This document shows, piece after piece, positions 18,646-27,048 of a stretch of DNA of 64,000 nt; positions within the stretch are counted from its first letter, which is position 1, and the number at the start of each line of letters is the position of its first letter. The stretch comes from JBAYDV01 sp041672845 (GTDB taxonomy: Bacteria > Bacteroidota > Bacteroidia > Bacteroidales > UBA932), in NCBI GenBank assembly GCA_041672845.1, contig JBAYYV010000001.1:372001-436000 (forward strand), written 5' to 3'. Both the position numbers and the translations under genes were made by a program. The notes under the pieces were generated by a model, which was given only the letters and a program-made list of their open reading frames with translations, was not told the DNA's origin and ran no database searches.

Positions 18646-19200
18646 CTATTTAATTGTATTTAAAATTTCAATAGAGTTCATGCCTTCATTAATAGCCTTT
18701 TCATTCATAGGAATTAATTTGTGGTGACGAACGGGTAATGATTTCTTAAGACCTTTCACTACATTTTCCATAGTGACTATAGGTTTCATCTTAAGAAAAG
18801 CACCTAATATAACCATATTGTAGGCTTTAGCATTACCTAGTTTAGCTGCTACGCCTGTAGCATCTATTTTAACTACATTAATATCTTTTCTTTCTGGTTC
18901 TCTTGTTATACCGTTTGGATCAAAAATTAATAATCCTCCAGGTTTAACAGATGATTCGAATTTATCTAGGGATTGTTGATTCAAGATGATCGCTGTATCA
19001 AATCTACTAATAATAGGAGAGCTAATCTGAGCATCACTTAAAATAACTGATACATTACATGTACCACCTCTCATTTCTGGTCCGTATGAAGGAAACCATG
19101 TGATTTCTTGATCTTGCATCATTCCACTATAAGCAAGAATCTTACCCATAGATAATACACCTTGTCCACCGAATCCGGCGATAATTATTTCTTCTTTCAT
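18646..19200 (-). CDS. 2-oxoacid:ferredoxin oxidoreductase, gamma subunit
   Basis: This is the gamma subunit of a thiamine-diphosphate 2-oxoacid:ferredoxin oxidoreductase that makes acyl-CoA, CO2 and reduced ferredoxin. The 184 residues open with EIIIAGFGGQGVLSMGK, the hallmark of the POR/KOR gamma domain, followed by the conserved SYGPEMRGGTCNV. It is the last gene of the operon ACD-small protein-delta-alpha-beta-gamma, 10 bp after the beta gene, and is followed by a bidirectional terminator. The four-subunit layout and sequence style fit the VorABCD/KorABCD group; branched-chain 2-oxoacids or 2-oxoglutarate are the likely substrates. Confidence 0.9.
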   Translation of the reverse strand: MKEEIIIAGFGGQGVLSMGKILAYSGMMQDQEITWFPSYGPEMRGGTCNVSVILSDAQISSPIISRFDTAIILNQQSLDKFESSVKPGGLLIFDPNGITREPERKDINVVKIDATGVAAKLGNAKAYNMVILGAFLKMKPIVTMENVVKGLKKSLPVRHHKLIPMNEKAINEGMNSIEILNTIK

Positions 19201-19210
19201 AATTTCTTAT

Positions 19211-19972
19211 TTATTCGTCTTTTAATACACCTAATTTGTATTCAGGAAGCATGTTTTTTTCAAGCCAATCGTAAGCTTTTACTGGGCTCATTTTCCAACC
19301 TGAATTACAAGTACTTACTACTTCTATGAAAGAAGTACCTTTATGTTTGCCACAATTTTCAAAACCGTGACGAATAGCTTTTTTAAGCTTTTTAGCAGAA
19401 GGGGCATCTTTAACAGTTTCACGTGTTACGAAACATGTACCAGGAAGTTGAGCGATAAGCTCAGTCATCTTCATTGGGAAACCATTAAGTTTTGCATCTC
19501 TACCATAAGGAGTAGTAGCTGTTACCTGTCCTAATAGAGTAGTAGGAGCCATTTGACCACCTGTCATACCATAGATAGCGTTGTTGATAAATATAACTAC
19601 GATATTTTCACCTCTATTACATGCGTGCATAATTTCAGCAGCTCCGATAGAACAAAGGTCACCATCACCTTGATAAGTGAAAATATATTTTTCAGGCATT
19701 AATCGAGTTAATGCTGTAGCTACAGCTGGAGCTCTACCATGAGCAGCTTCTGTCCAGTCTACAGAAATATAATTATATGCAAATACAGAACATCCTACAG
19801 GAGAAACTCCGATAGTTTGTTCTTGAATACCCATTTCATCTATGACTTCAGCTAATATTTTATGAACTGTACCATGAGAACAACCAGGGCAATAGTGTAA
19901 TATGTTATCTGTTAAAAGCGGTGTTTTACCGTAAACCTTATTTTCGGGTTTTATTATATCATTTATTTCCAT
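19211..19972 (-). CDS. 2-oxoacid:ferredoxin oxidoreductase, beta (TPP) subunit
   Basis: The beta subunit carries the thiamine-diphosphate site. The conserved YCPGCSHGTVHK segment near the N-terminus and the TPP motif (GDGDLCSIG ... NNAIYGMTGGQ) are present. The start is taken at the ATG 19972 (253 residues), 9 bp after the alpha-subunit stop; a GTG three codons earlier at 19981 is possible but leaves no spacing. The protein is cytosolic and pairs with the alpha subunit upstream. No iron-sulfur cysteines beyond the usual CPGC pair are evident. Substrate choice among 2-oxoisovalerate, 2-oxoglutarate and others cannot be read directly. Confidence 0.9.
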   Translation of the reverse strand: MEINDIIKPENKVYGKTPLLTDNILHYCPGCSHGTVHKILAEVIDEMGIQEQTIGVSPVGCSVFAYNYISVDWTEAAHGRAPAVATALTRLMPEKYIFTYQGDGDLCSIGAAEIMHACNRGENIVVIFINNAIYGMTGGQMAPTTLLGQVTATTPYGRDAKLNGFPMKMTELIAQLPGTCFVTRETVKDAPSAKKLKKAIRHGFENCGKHKGTSFIEVVSTCNSGWKMSPVKAYDWLEKNMLPEYKLGVLKDE

Positions 19973-19981
19973 GTTGTTCAC

Positions 19982-21064
19982 TTATTTAATAGTTTTTAAA
20001 AAAGCTTCGTAAATTTCTTCTGGTGAAGGAATCATACCTCCTTGACGGCCATAGAAACTTACAGGTATTTTGCCATTGACAGCTAGTCTTACGTCTTCTA
20101 CCATTTGACCAGCATTAAGTTCTATCGTCATAATGTTCTTAAGCTGTGGTACAAATTTTTGAATAGCTTTAGTAGGGAATGGATATAATGTAATAGGACG
20201 AAGAAGTCCTAATTTAATTCCGTTTTCTCTAGCTATATCTACTACAGCTTGACCAATACGATACATACAACCGAAACCTATTAATAAATATTCAGCATTG
20301 TCGGCTTTATAAGTAGAAAATCTTACTTCATTTTCTTCTATTGTTTTGTATTTCTTCTGAAGTTTGATGTTGAAATTTTCCATTACTTCAGGTTGAAGAG
20401 CAAGAGATGTGATTATATTGTAATCTCTATCTTTTGTTTTACCTATAGTAGCCCATGAAGAAAAATTCTTCTGGATTTCTTCGTCAGTAAATCTAGGTCT
20501 CTTTTCTTCTTTTAATTCGATTTTTTCCATCATTTGACCGATAACACCATCACTAACGATCATTGCAGGATTTCTATATTTGAAAGCTAAATCAAAAGCC
20601 TCACCTACGAAATCATACATATCTTGAGGAGATGCAGGTGCTAATACTATATTTTTATAGTCACCGTGTCCACCACCTTTACATGATTGAAAATAATCAC
20701 CTTGAGAAGGTTGAATAGTACCTAGACCAGGACCACCACGCATTACGTCAACGATTAAACAAGGGAGTTCAGCACCAGCTAGATAGCTCATGCCTTCTTG
20801 CATAAGAGAAAATCCAGGGCTAGAAGAAGAAGTCATTACTCTTTTACCAGCACCAGCTCCACCATAAACCATATTGATAGAAGCTACTTCACTTTCAGCT
20901 TGAAGGACTACCATACCAGTAGTTTCCCAAGGTTTTTTTATCATTAACGTTTCCATCACCTCTGATTGAGGGGTGATAGGGTAACCGAAATATCCATCTG
21001 CACCACAGTCAATAGCACCGTATGCAATAGCTTCATTACCCTTCATTAAAATTTTTTCTGCCAT
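19982..21064 (-). CDS. 2-oxoacid:ferredoxin oxidoreductase, alpha subunit (VorB/KorA type)
   Basis: The alpha subunit holds the pyrimidine-binding and transketolase C-terminal domains. Residues 1-40 contain MKGNEAIAYGAIDCGADG and FGYPITPQSEVME, diagnostic of the VorB/KorA group. The length is 360 residues. It lies between the ferredoxin-like delta subunit (12 bp upstream) and beta (about 9 bp downstream), consistent with one mRNA. Similar Bacteroides proteins are usually named 3-methyl-2-oxobutanoate dehydrogenase subunit VorB. The operon partner, an ADP-forming acyl-CoA synthetase, would turn the acyl-CoA product into ATP. Confidence 0.9.
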   Translation of the reverse strand: MAEKILMKGNEAIAYGAIDCGADGYFGYPITPQSEVMETLMIKKPWETTGMVVLQAESEVASINMVYGGAGAGKRVMTSSSSPGFSLMQEGMSYLAGAELPCLIVDVMRGGPGLGTIQPSQGDYFQSCKGGGHGDYKNIVLAPASPQDMYDFVGEAFDLAFKYRNPAMIVSDGVIGQMMEKIELKEEKRPRFTDEEIQKNFSSWATIGKTKDRDYNIITSLALQPEVMENFNIKLQKKYKTIEENEVRFSTYKADNAEYLLIGFGCMYRIGQAVVDIARENGIKLGLLRPITLYPFPTKAIQKFVPQLKNIMTIELNAGQMVEDVRLAVNGKIPVSFYGRQGGMIPSPEEIYEAFLKTIK

Positions 21065-21076
21065 ATCAGATATTTT

Positions 21077-21298
21077 TTAGATTTTTTTACGATAAACAGT
21101 TATCACTGCATCAGGACAAACAGTTGCACAATTAGCACAACCAATACAATTTTCAGGATTAGCCATATATGCATAGTTATATCCTTTCCCATTTACTTTT
21201 TTAGATAAAGCAATGGTATTTGTAGGACAATTCGCAATACAAAGGCCACAGCCCTTACATCTTTCATTGTCTACTACGATAGCTCCACGTACTGCCAT
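21077..21298 (-). CDS. 2-oxoacid:ferredoxin oxidoreductase, delta subunit (2x[4Fe-4S] ferredoxin)
   Basis: This small electron-carrier subunit has 73 residues and two [4Fe-4S] motifs: CKGCGLCIANCP (residues about 14-25) and CIGCANCATVCP (about 52-63). It accepts electrons from the TPP subunit and passes them to free ferredoxin. It lies 12 bp upstream of the alpha gene and 35 bp downstream of the small membrane-protein gene. All eight cluster cysteines are present. Confidence 0.93.
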   Translation of the reverse strand: MAVRGAIVVDNERCKGCGLCIANCPTNTIALSKKVNGKGYNYAYMANPENCIGCANCATVCPDAVITVYRKKI

Positions 21299-21333
21299 AA
21301 TATTAATATTTTATTTATTAGTTTTATTTATTA

Positions 21334-21480
21334 TTAAAAAAATTCAAATCCTTTTGAGATTCCTGCTAGGATGGTATTCCATCTTAAAATTATGCCTAAT
21401 ATAAGTAATGGAATAAGCCAAAGGAAACATTTTGTAGTCTGAGATTGATGATTATACCAATCTTTAAATTTCGAGAACAT
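21334..21480 (-). CDS. Small single-pass membrane protein (48 residues) in the oxidoreductase operon
   Basis: An ATG at 21480 opens a 48-codon frame ending in TAA at 21334-21336. The product has a polar, aromatic N-terminus (MFSKFKDWYNHQSQ), one hydrophobic helix (CFLWLIPLLILGIIL, residues about 18-32) and a short C-terminal tail ending FEFF, so it should be a single-span inner-membrane peptide. It sits 15 bp after the acyl-CoA synthetase stop and 35 bp before the delta-subunit gene, the spacing of a real operon member rather than chance. No family is recognised. It might tether or regulate the oxidoreductase, or be unrelated; function is unknown. Confidence 0.68.
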   Translation of the reverse strand: MFSKFKDWYNHQSQTTKCFLWLIPLLILGIILRWNTILAGISKGFEFF

Positions 21481-21495
21481 CTTCAAATATAATAA

Positions 21496-23553
21496 TTATT
21501 TTTCAATTCTAATCCTTGCATCTACTGCTATTATTTGTTGAGCATTTCCAAGTAAAGGATTAATATCCATTTCAAATATTTCTGGTGCGGCTTCGCAAAG
21601 TGCTGATATTCTTCTTATTGTTTCATTAAACTTAGGGATATTTACACCTTCTTGACCTCTAGTACCCTTTAGTAATTTAATACTTCTAAGATTATTTATC
21701 ATATCATCGGCTTCAATCTTAGATATAGGAGATAAAGCTGAGTTTATATCATGGAATGCTTCTACATATATTCCACCTAAACCAGCCAGAATAAGATGTC
21801 CAAATTTGTCTTCTCTTTTAGCACCGGCAAAGATTTCTGTACCAGATAACATAGCTTGTAATAGAATTCCAGTAGTATCTTGAATATGTATCATTCTTTT
21901 GAATTCAGTTTCTAAGGTATTGTTATCAGCTACATTAAGTACTACGCCTCCGACATCTGATTTGTGGATAGGACCTACGACTTTCATTACAATAGGGAAG
22001 CCTATTTCACTAGCAGCATCCAATAATTCTTCTTTAGTATGAACTACTATTTCTTTAGCTCTACTAATACCTGTAGCATCTAATAAAGTTTGCACTTTTT
22101 CAGGTGATAAGTATCCATTATCATTAGAATCTATGATATTACGAATCATTTCTTTATCTACAGGAGGTAAAGAAAAATCAGTAGGTATTTCAGGTTGTTT
22201 GACTATTTTAACAATAGCTTCACCTAATGCTACTTCATCTGGAAAATGGATTCCTCCTTTAGCTTCATATTGTTTTATTTCTTCTTTTACATTAGCGAAA
22301 GATGGAAATACAGGATAAAGGGGTTTTTTAGTAGTTTTTGATTTCTTAAAAATAGTATCATATACATCAAATATTGGGAAAAGTCCTGGACTACCAAAAA
22401 TTACAGTCATGGCATCTATGTCGAAATCATTTTCGCATGCATCGATTACATGTGATAATTGTTCTGCAGTACCAGTGGCTAAAAAATCAATGGGATTACC
22501 CACAGCAGATCCAGGGAATAATTTTTTTAATAATGCATCAGCCTTAGGACCCTCGAAATGAGGAATTTCTAAACCATTAGATGATAATACATCAGTTTGC
22601 ATTACTGCAGGACCACCAGCATGAGTAATAATACCAATTCTTTTACCTTTAGGAGTAGGGAATCTTAAAGCAGCTGCTACAGTAGCTAATTCTTGACGAG
22701 AATAACATCTGATAATACCACATTTCTTAAACATAGCATTTACTGCTTTATCTGGAGAAGCCATAGCTCCTGTATGAGAAGAAGCAGCACGACTACCTGC
22801 AGCACTATATCCTGCTTTGATAGCACAAATTTTAGCACCTTTTTTTATAAGAGAAGAAGCATGTTTATATAATCTATTAGGATTATTCATACTTTCTATA
22901 TAAAGCATTATTACTCTAGGTGTACCAGTCTTAGAAGGAGTATAAGATTCATCTAGATATTCTAGAATTTCTTCTACGCCATTTTGAGCACTATTACCTA
23001 CTGAAAATATTCTATTAAAAGGTATTCCAAACTGCATAGCAGCTTCCATAATGAAAAGAGCTGTAGCACCAGAACCGGATATTATATCTACACCATCATC
23101 TGTAAGAGCAGGTATAGGTTGAGTAAATACTCCTGAGAATTGTGGTGTTAAAACACCTATACAGTTAGGTCCTATTAAAGAACATTTGTACTGGTCGCAA
23201 ACATTTTTTATTTTATTTTCTAGGATAGCACCTTCTTTGCTATCTTCGTGAAAACCAGCAGAAAGTATTATTATGGCTTTACAGCCTTTTTCTTTACAAA
23301 GAATCTCACAAGTTTGTACACAAAATTTAGCAGCGATAGCTATCACGGCACATTCTACTTGTGGAATATCTTGAATATTTCTATATGATTTAATTCCTTG
23401 TACTTTATCTTGTTTTGGGTTAACGACGAATACGTCACCCATAAATTTAGTTTGAATAATATTTCTTAAAGTAGCTCCACCAGGTTTGGAAACATCCTCT
23501 GAACCTCCTACGACTACGACGCTATTAGGAGATATCAATTGTTTTGTTATCAT
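21496..23553 (-). CDS. ADP-forming acetate/acyl-CoA synthetase, fused alpha-beta
   Basis: The enzyme converts acyl-CoA, ADP and phosphate into free acid, CoA and ATP. The N-terminal alpha part has a CoA-binding Rossmann domain (VVVVGGSEDVSKPGG) and two succinyl-CoA-synthetase-like domains with the phosphorylated histidine at residue 260 (SSHTGAMA). The C-terminal beta part from about residue 450 is an ATP-grasp domain. At 685 residues the subunits are fused, as in many ACD enzymes. It is the first gene of the operon with the 2-oxoacid:ferredoxin oxidoreductase, so substrate-level phosphorylation from amino-acid-derived 2-oxoacids is the likely role. The promoter at 23575-23606 fits. Confidence 0.92.
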   Translation of the reverse strand: MITKQLISPNSVVVVGGSEDVSKPGGATLRNIIQTKFMGDVFVVNPKQDKVQGIKSYRNIQDIPQVECAVIAIAAKFCVQTCEILCKEKGCKAIIILSAGFHEDSKEGAILENKIKNVCDQYKCSLIGPNCIGVLTPQFSGVFTQPIPALTDDGVDIISGSGATALFIMEAAMQFGIPFNRIFSVGNSAQNGVEEILEYLDESYTPSKTGTPRVIMLYIESMNNPNRLYKHASSLIKKGAKICAIKAGYSAAGSRAASSHTGAMASPDKAVNAMFKKCGIIRCYSRQELATVAAALRFPTPKGKRIGIITHAGGPAVMQTDVLSSNGLEIPHFEGPKADALLKKLFPGSAVGNPIDFLATGTAEQLSHVIDACENDFDIDAMTVIFGSPGLFPIFDVYDTIFKKSKTTKKPLYPVFPSFANVKEEIKQYEAKGGIHFPDEVALGEAIVKIVKQPEIPTDFSLPPVDKEMIRNIIDSNDNGYLSPEKVQTLLDATGISRAKEIVVHTKEELLDAASEIGFPIVMKVVGPIHKSDVGGVVLNVADNNTLETEFKRMIHIQDTTGILLQAMLSGTEIFAGAKREDKFGHLILAGLGGIYVEAFHDINSALSPISKIEADDMINNLRSIKLLKGTRGQEGVNIPKFNETIRRISALCEAAPEIFEMDINPLLGNAQQIIAVDARIRIEK

Positions 23554-23574
23554 AAAACTTTAATTTTATTTTTA

Positions 23575-23606
23575 CAAATTTAAAAAAAAATAAGGGTCTT
23601 TTCAAG
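23575..23606 (-). promoter_or_regulatory. Promoter of the acyl-CoA synthetase/oxidoreductase operon
   Basis: On the minus strand, CTTG (23606-23603), a 20-bp spacer and TAAATTTG (23582-23575) match the Bacteroidetes -33/-7 promoter, with a perfect -7 box. Transcription would begin about 15-20 bp before the ATG at 23553. Confidence 0.6.
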
Positions 23607-23694
23607 TTTTTAATTGTTTATTATAAATGAATAATATTATTTATTTTAACCAAAGACAGTAGTGAATATTTTATATAGGTAATTAAAGAAAATT

Positions 23695-23725
23695 ATTGTT
23701 AATTTTAACAAAATTTACATCTTTG
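23695..23725 (+). promoter_or_regulatory. Probable promoter of the methylthioadenosine salvage genes
   Basis: ATTG (23695-23698), a 19-bp spacer and CATCTTTG (23718-23725) match the Bacteroidetes pattern apart from the first base of the -7 box. The predicted start lies about 50 bp before the ATG at 23785. Confidence 0.45.
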
Positions 23726-23784
23726 AAATATATTATGGATATGAAAAACTGTAGTGAGAAAAAATGAAAAATAAAATATAATAA

Positions 23785-25062
23785 ATGAAAAGAATTTTAA
23801 TAAAGAATGGGATACTAGATGGAAGTCTAAAAGATATATTCATCGAGGGAAATAGGATTAAAAGAATATCTAATGAAATAGATGCTAAAATTATTCCTAA
23901 TGAGAATTTAAAAATAATAGAGGCTGATAGAAAATATATTATGCCGACTTTCGTCAATATGCATACTCATGCTGCTATGACGCTAACTCGTGGATATAAA
24001 GAAGATGTGCCTCTTTTCGAGTGGTTAGATAAAATATGGAAGTTGGAATCGGGTTTAGATGATGAATTAGTATATTGGGGAACAAGATTAGCATGTTTAG
24101 AAATGATTCAGTCAGGAACTACTTTTTTTAACGATCAGTATTTTTATCTTGATGCTACGGCTAAAGCCGTAGAGGATAGTGGTATAAGAGCTCTATTAAC
24201 TTATGTATTTTTAGATGGAGGTGATCAAGAAAAAGCTGTTCGTCAGAGAAAAGAATGTGAGGAAATGTATGAGAAATCCAAAAAATGGGGACCTAATATT
24301 ATTTTCGGAGTTTCTATCCATGCTCATTATACTGTTTGTGATGAAAATATGTTATGGGCCTCTGATTTTTGTAAAAAGCATGATCTTAAATTACATACTC
24401 ATCTATTAGAAACTCGGAAGGAATTATATGATTTTCAACAGAAATATGGTGTGTCTCCAGTAAGAAGATTAGATGATATGGAGATATTAAATGAAAATGT
24501 AATAGCTGCTCATAGTTTATGGTTAAGTCAAGAAGATATAGAGATCTTAGGTAAGAGAAAAGTAACTTGTGTTCATAATGTTAATTCTAATTTGAAATTA
24601 GCTTCTGGTTATAAATTCAAATATAATGAGTTAAAAGATAGTGGTTGTAATGTAACTTTAGGGACTGATGGCTGTGGTTCTTCTAATAATTTAGATATGT
24701 TAGAAACCATGAAAACTACTGCTTTATTACAAAAAGCATGGAGGAATAATCCTGCAGTTATGCCGATTGATGAATTGTTAGCTACAGCTACTGTAAATGG
24801 AGCTAAAACTTTTAATCTAGATATTGGGGAAATAAAAGAAGGTAATTTAGCTGATTTAATGTTAATAAATACTAATTCAGCTGCTTTCATTCCTAATTAT
24901 GACTTTTTAGCTAACTTTATTTATTCTGCTAATAGTTCTTGTATAGATACATTAATATGTGATGGTAATATATTGATGGAGAAAAGGAAAGTAAAAGGAG
25001 AAAAAGAAATTTTGGAAAATGCTCAAAAAGCTGCTAACGAACTTGTGTCTAAATTGCATTAG
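23785..25062 (+). CDS. mtaD: 5-methylthioadenosine/S-adenosylhomocysteine deaminase
   Basis: This zinc amidohydrolase should deaminate methylthioadenosine (and/or adenosylhomocysteine) to the inosine analogue. The metal and catalytic residues typical of the MtaD/TrzN group are visible: NMHTHAAM with H60 and H62, a later HTHLLETRKE segment, AAHSLWL, and GTDGCGSSNN with the metal aspartate. The length of 425 residues is normal. Its downstream neighbours are a purine nucleoside phosphorylase and MtnA, which supports methylthioadenosine rather than a generic substrate such as cytosine or guanine. Confidence 0.88.
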   Translation: MKRILIKNGILDGSLKDIFIEGNRIKRISNEIDAKIIPNENLKIIEADRKYIMPTFVNMHTHAAMTLTRGYKEDVPLFEWLDKIWKLESGLDDELVYWGTRLACLEMIQSGTTFFNDQYFYLDATAKAVEDSGIRALLTYVFLDGGDQEKAVRQRKECEEMYEKSKKWGPNIIFGVSIHAHYTVCDENMLWASDFCKKHDLKLHTHLLETRKELYDFQQKYGVSPVRRLDDMEILNENVIAAHSLWLSQEDIEILGKRKVTCVHNVNSNLKLASGYKFKYNELKDSGCNVTLGTDGCGSSNNLDMLETMKTTALLQKAWRNNPAVMPIDELLATATVNGAKTFNLDIGEIKEGNLADLMLINTNSAAFIPNYDFLANFIYSANSSCIDTLICDGNILMEKRKVKGEKEILENAQKAANELVSKLH

Positions 25063-25140
25063 TGTAAAAAATCTAATAAGTAATTTTAAATCAGATACAC
25101 AAATTATAAAAAAGAATAGTAATTATTAAAATATCGTATT

Positions 25141-25974
25141 ATGGAAATGCAAGAAAAAATGAAGATAATAAATGATGCTGTAGTATATATTGAATCCAAA
25201 TTAAGTGGTAAAAAGCCTTTTGCAGGTATAGTTTTAGGTAGTGGATTAGGCGAATTAGCTAATTCTATTAAAAACCCTATAGTTATACCTTATACTACTA
25301 TCCCTAATTTTCCAAAATCTACTGCTATAGGCCATAAAGGTAATTTTATAGCAGGTGAATTAGGAGGAAAATTCGTATTAGCTATGCAGGGTAGATTCCA
25401 TTATTATGAAGGTTATACCATGGATAAAGTTACTTTGCCTATACGTGTGATGGTTAAATTAGGAATATCTTACCTTTTCGTATCTAATGCTGCAGGTGGT
25501 GTTAATTTTGATTTCAAGTTAGGTGATCTTATGATTATTAGAGATCATATTAATTTATTACCAAATCCACTTTTAGGTCCTAATATGGATGAATTTGGTC
25601 CTCGCTTCCCAGATATGACAAGACCTTATGAGCCTAAGATTATAAAATTAGCTGAAGATACAGCTAAAGAATTAGGAATTTCTGTTCAGAAAGGTGTTTA
25701 TTTGGCTGGAACAGGTCCTTCTTATGAAACTCCTAGTGAATATAAATATTTTAGAATGATAGGAGGGGATGCTATAGGTATGTCTACTATTCCTGAAGTT
25801 ATTGTCGCTAGACATAGTTCTATTCCAGTTTTCGGTATGTCAGTTATTACTAATGAAGCTCATGACGATTATGCTGAAGATTTTGAAAATAATGGTGATG
25901 ATGTAGTAGCTGCTGCCAATGCTGCTTCTGAGAAGATGACAAAACTTTTCTCGACTATTATTTCTAGACTTTAA
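25141..25974 (+). CDS. Purine nucleoside phosphorylase (trimeric, class I)
   Basis: The enzyme cleaves purine nucleosides with phosphate to give a base and (deoxy)ribose 1-phosphate. Motifs of the trimeric PNP/MTAP family are present in order: VLGSGLGELA, the phosphate-binding GHKGNF and QGRFHYYEGY, SNAAGGVN, GPSYETPSEY and GMSTIPEVIVARH. The asparagine in the ITNEA segment indicates a 6-oxopurine (inosine/guanosine) preference rather than adenine. This fits phosphorolysis of methylthioinosine made by the upstream deaminase, though ordinary inosine is equally possible. It has 277 residues; mtnA begins 9 bp later. Confidence 0.9.
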   Translation: MEMQEKMKIINDAVVYIESKLSGKKPFAGIVLGSGLGELANSIKNPIVIPYTTIPNFPKSTAIGHKGNFIAGELGGKFVLAMQGRFHYYEGYTMDKVTLPIRVMVKLGISYLFVSNAAGGVNFDFKLGDLMIIRDHINLLPNPLLGPNMDEFGPRFPDMTRPYEPKIIKLAEDTAKELGISVQKGVYLAGTGPSYETPSEYKYFRMIGGDAIGMSTIPEVIVARHSSIPVFGMSVITNEAHDDYAEDFENNGDDVVAAANAASEKMTKLFSTIISRL

Positions 25975-25983
25975 AGAAAATAT

Positions 25984-27048
25984 ATGATTAATTCTTCTAA
26001 AATAGACGATAATTTCTTCGAATATGATGCAGTGAGTTTAAATGAGACCGAAGATGCTTTATTAATAATAGATCAAACGGAGCTTCCTAATAAAGAAGTT
26101 TTTTTAGAGTTAAAAACTCTGAAAGATATATCTGACGCTATCTATTTATTAAAGATTAGAGGTGCTCCTGCTATAGGTGTAGCTGCTGCCTATGGAATAT
26201 GTATGTGTACTCTTAATATTAATAATAAAGAGACATATATTAAAGAGTTTAAAAAAGCTAAAAATACTTTAAATGCTACAAGACCTACAGCAGTTAATTT
26301 GACTTATGCTTTAAATAGAATGGATGCTTGTCTTGATAGCCATATAAATTTGAATTTAAATGAATTAAAAACTAAATTATTAGAGGAATCTAAAGAAGTT
26401 AAAAAAGAAGATATGAATATGTGTTATTCTATAGCAGAGAATGCTCTTAGTTTAATACAAAAAGGGTCTAGTATATTAACTCATTGTAATGCAGGACATT
26501 TAGCTGTTTCACGTTATGGAACTGCTTTAGGTCCTATTTATTTAGCTCAGCATAGAGGTTATAATCCTAAAGTTTTTGCAGATGAAACTAGACCTTTATT
26601 ACAAGGTGCTAGATTAACTACTTTTGAGTTAATGAAAAGTGGTGTAGATGTTACATTAGTATGTGATAATATGGCTTCGATATTAATGAAGAAAGGTAAG
26701 GTAGATATGGTGATGGTAGGCTGTGATAGAGTGGCTTCTAATGGAGATGTGGCTAATAAAATAGGTACTTCATCTTTAGCTATCTTAGCGAATTATTATA
26801 ATATTCCTTTTTATGTACTAGGGCCGACTACTACGATAGATTTAAATTGTAAAACGGGTGATGATATATTTATAGAAGAAAGGCCTGCTTATGAAGTGAC
26901 TTCACTGTATTTTTCTAAACCTATAGCACCTAAAGGAGTGAAAGTATATAATCCTGCCTTCGATGTGACAGATAGTAAGTTAATTACAGCTATTATCACA
27001 GAGAAAGGAGTATATAGATATCCTTATAATTTTCTAAAAGGAAAATAA
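25984..27048 (+). CDS. mtnA: S-methyl-5-thioribose-1-phosphate isomerase
   Basis: MtnA converts methylthioribose 1-phosphate to methylthioribulose 1-phosphate in methionine salvage. Diagnostic segments are KIRGAPAIGVAAAYG, TRPTAVNL, the catalytic-cysteine region LTHCNAGHLAVSRYGTALG, and the aspartate region MVGCDRVASNGDVANKIGT. The 354-residue length matches the family and separates it from eIF2B-like ribose-1,5-bisphosphate isomerases. The CNAG segment is followed by HLAVS rather than the common ALAT-like run, a small variation. The stop overlaps the start of the HAD gene by one base. With the deaminase and phosphorylase it forms a three-step methylthioadenosine route. Confidence 0.9.
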   Translation: MINSSKIDDNFFEYDAVSLNETEDALLIIDQTELPNKEVFLELKTLKDISDAIYLLKIRGAPAIGVAAAYGICMCTLNINNKETYIKEFKKAKNTLNATRPTAVNLTYALNRMDACLDSHINLNLNELKTKLLEESKEVKKEDMNMCYSIAENALSLIQKGSSILTHCNAGHLAVSRYGTALGPIYLAQHRGYNPKVFADETRPLLQGARLTTFELMKSGVDVTLVCDNMASILMKKGKVDMVMVGCDRVASNGDVANKIGTSSLAILANYYNIPFYVLGPTTTIDLNCKTGDDIFIEERPAYEVTSLYFSKPIAPKGVKVYNPAFDVTDSKLITAIITEKGVYRYPYNFLKGK

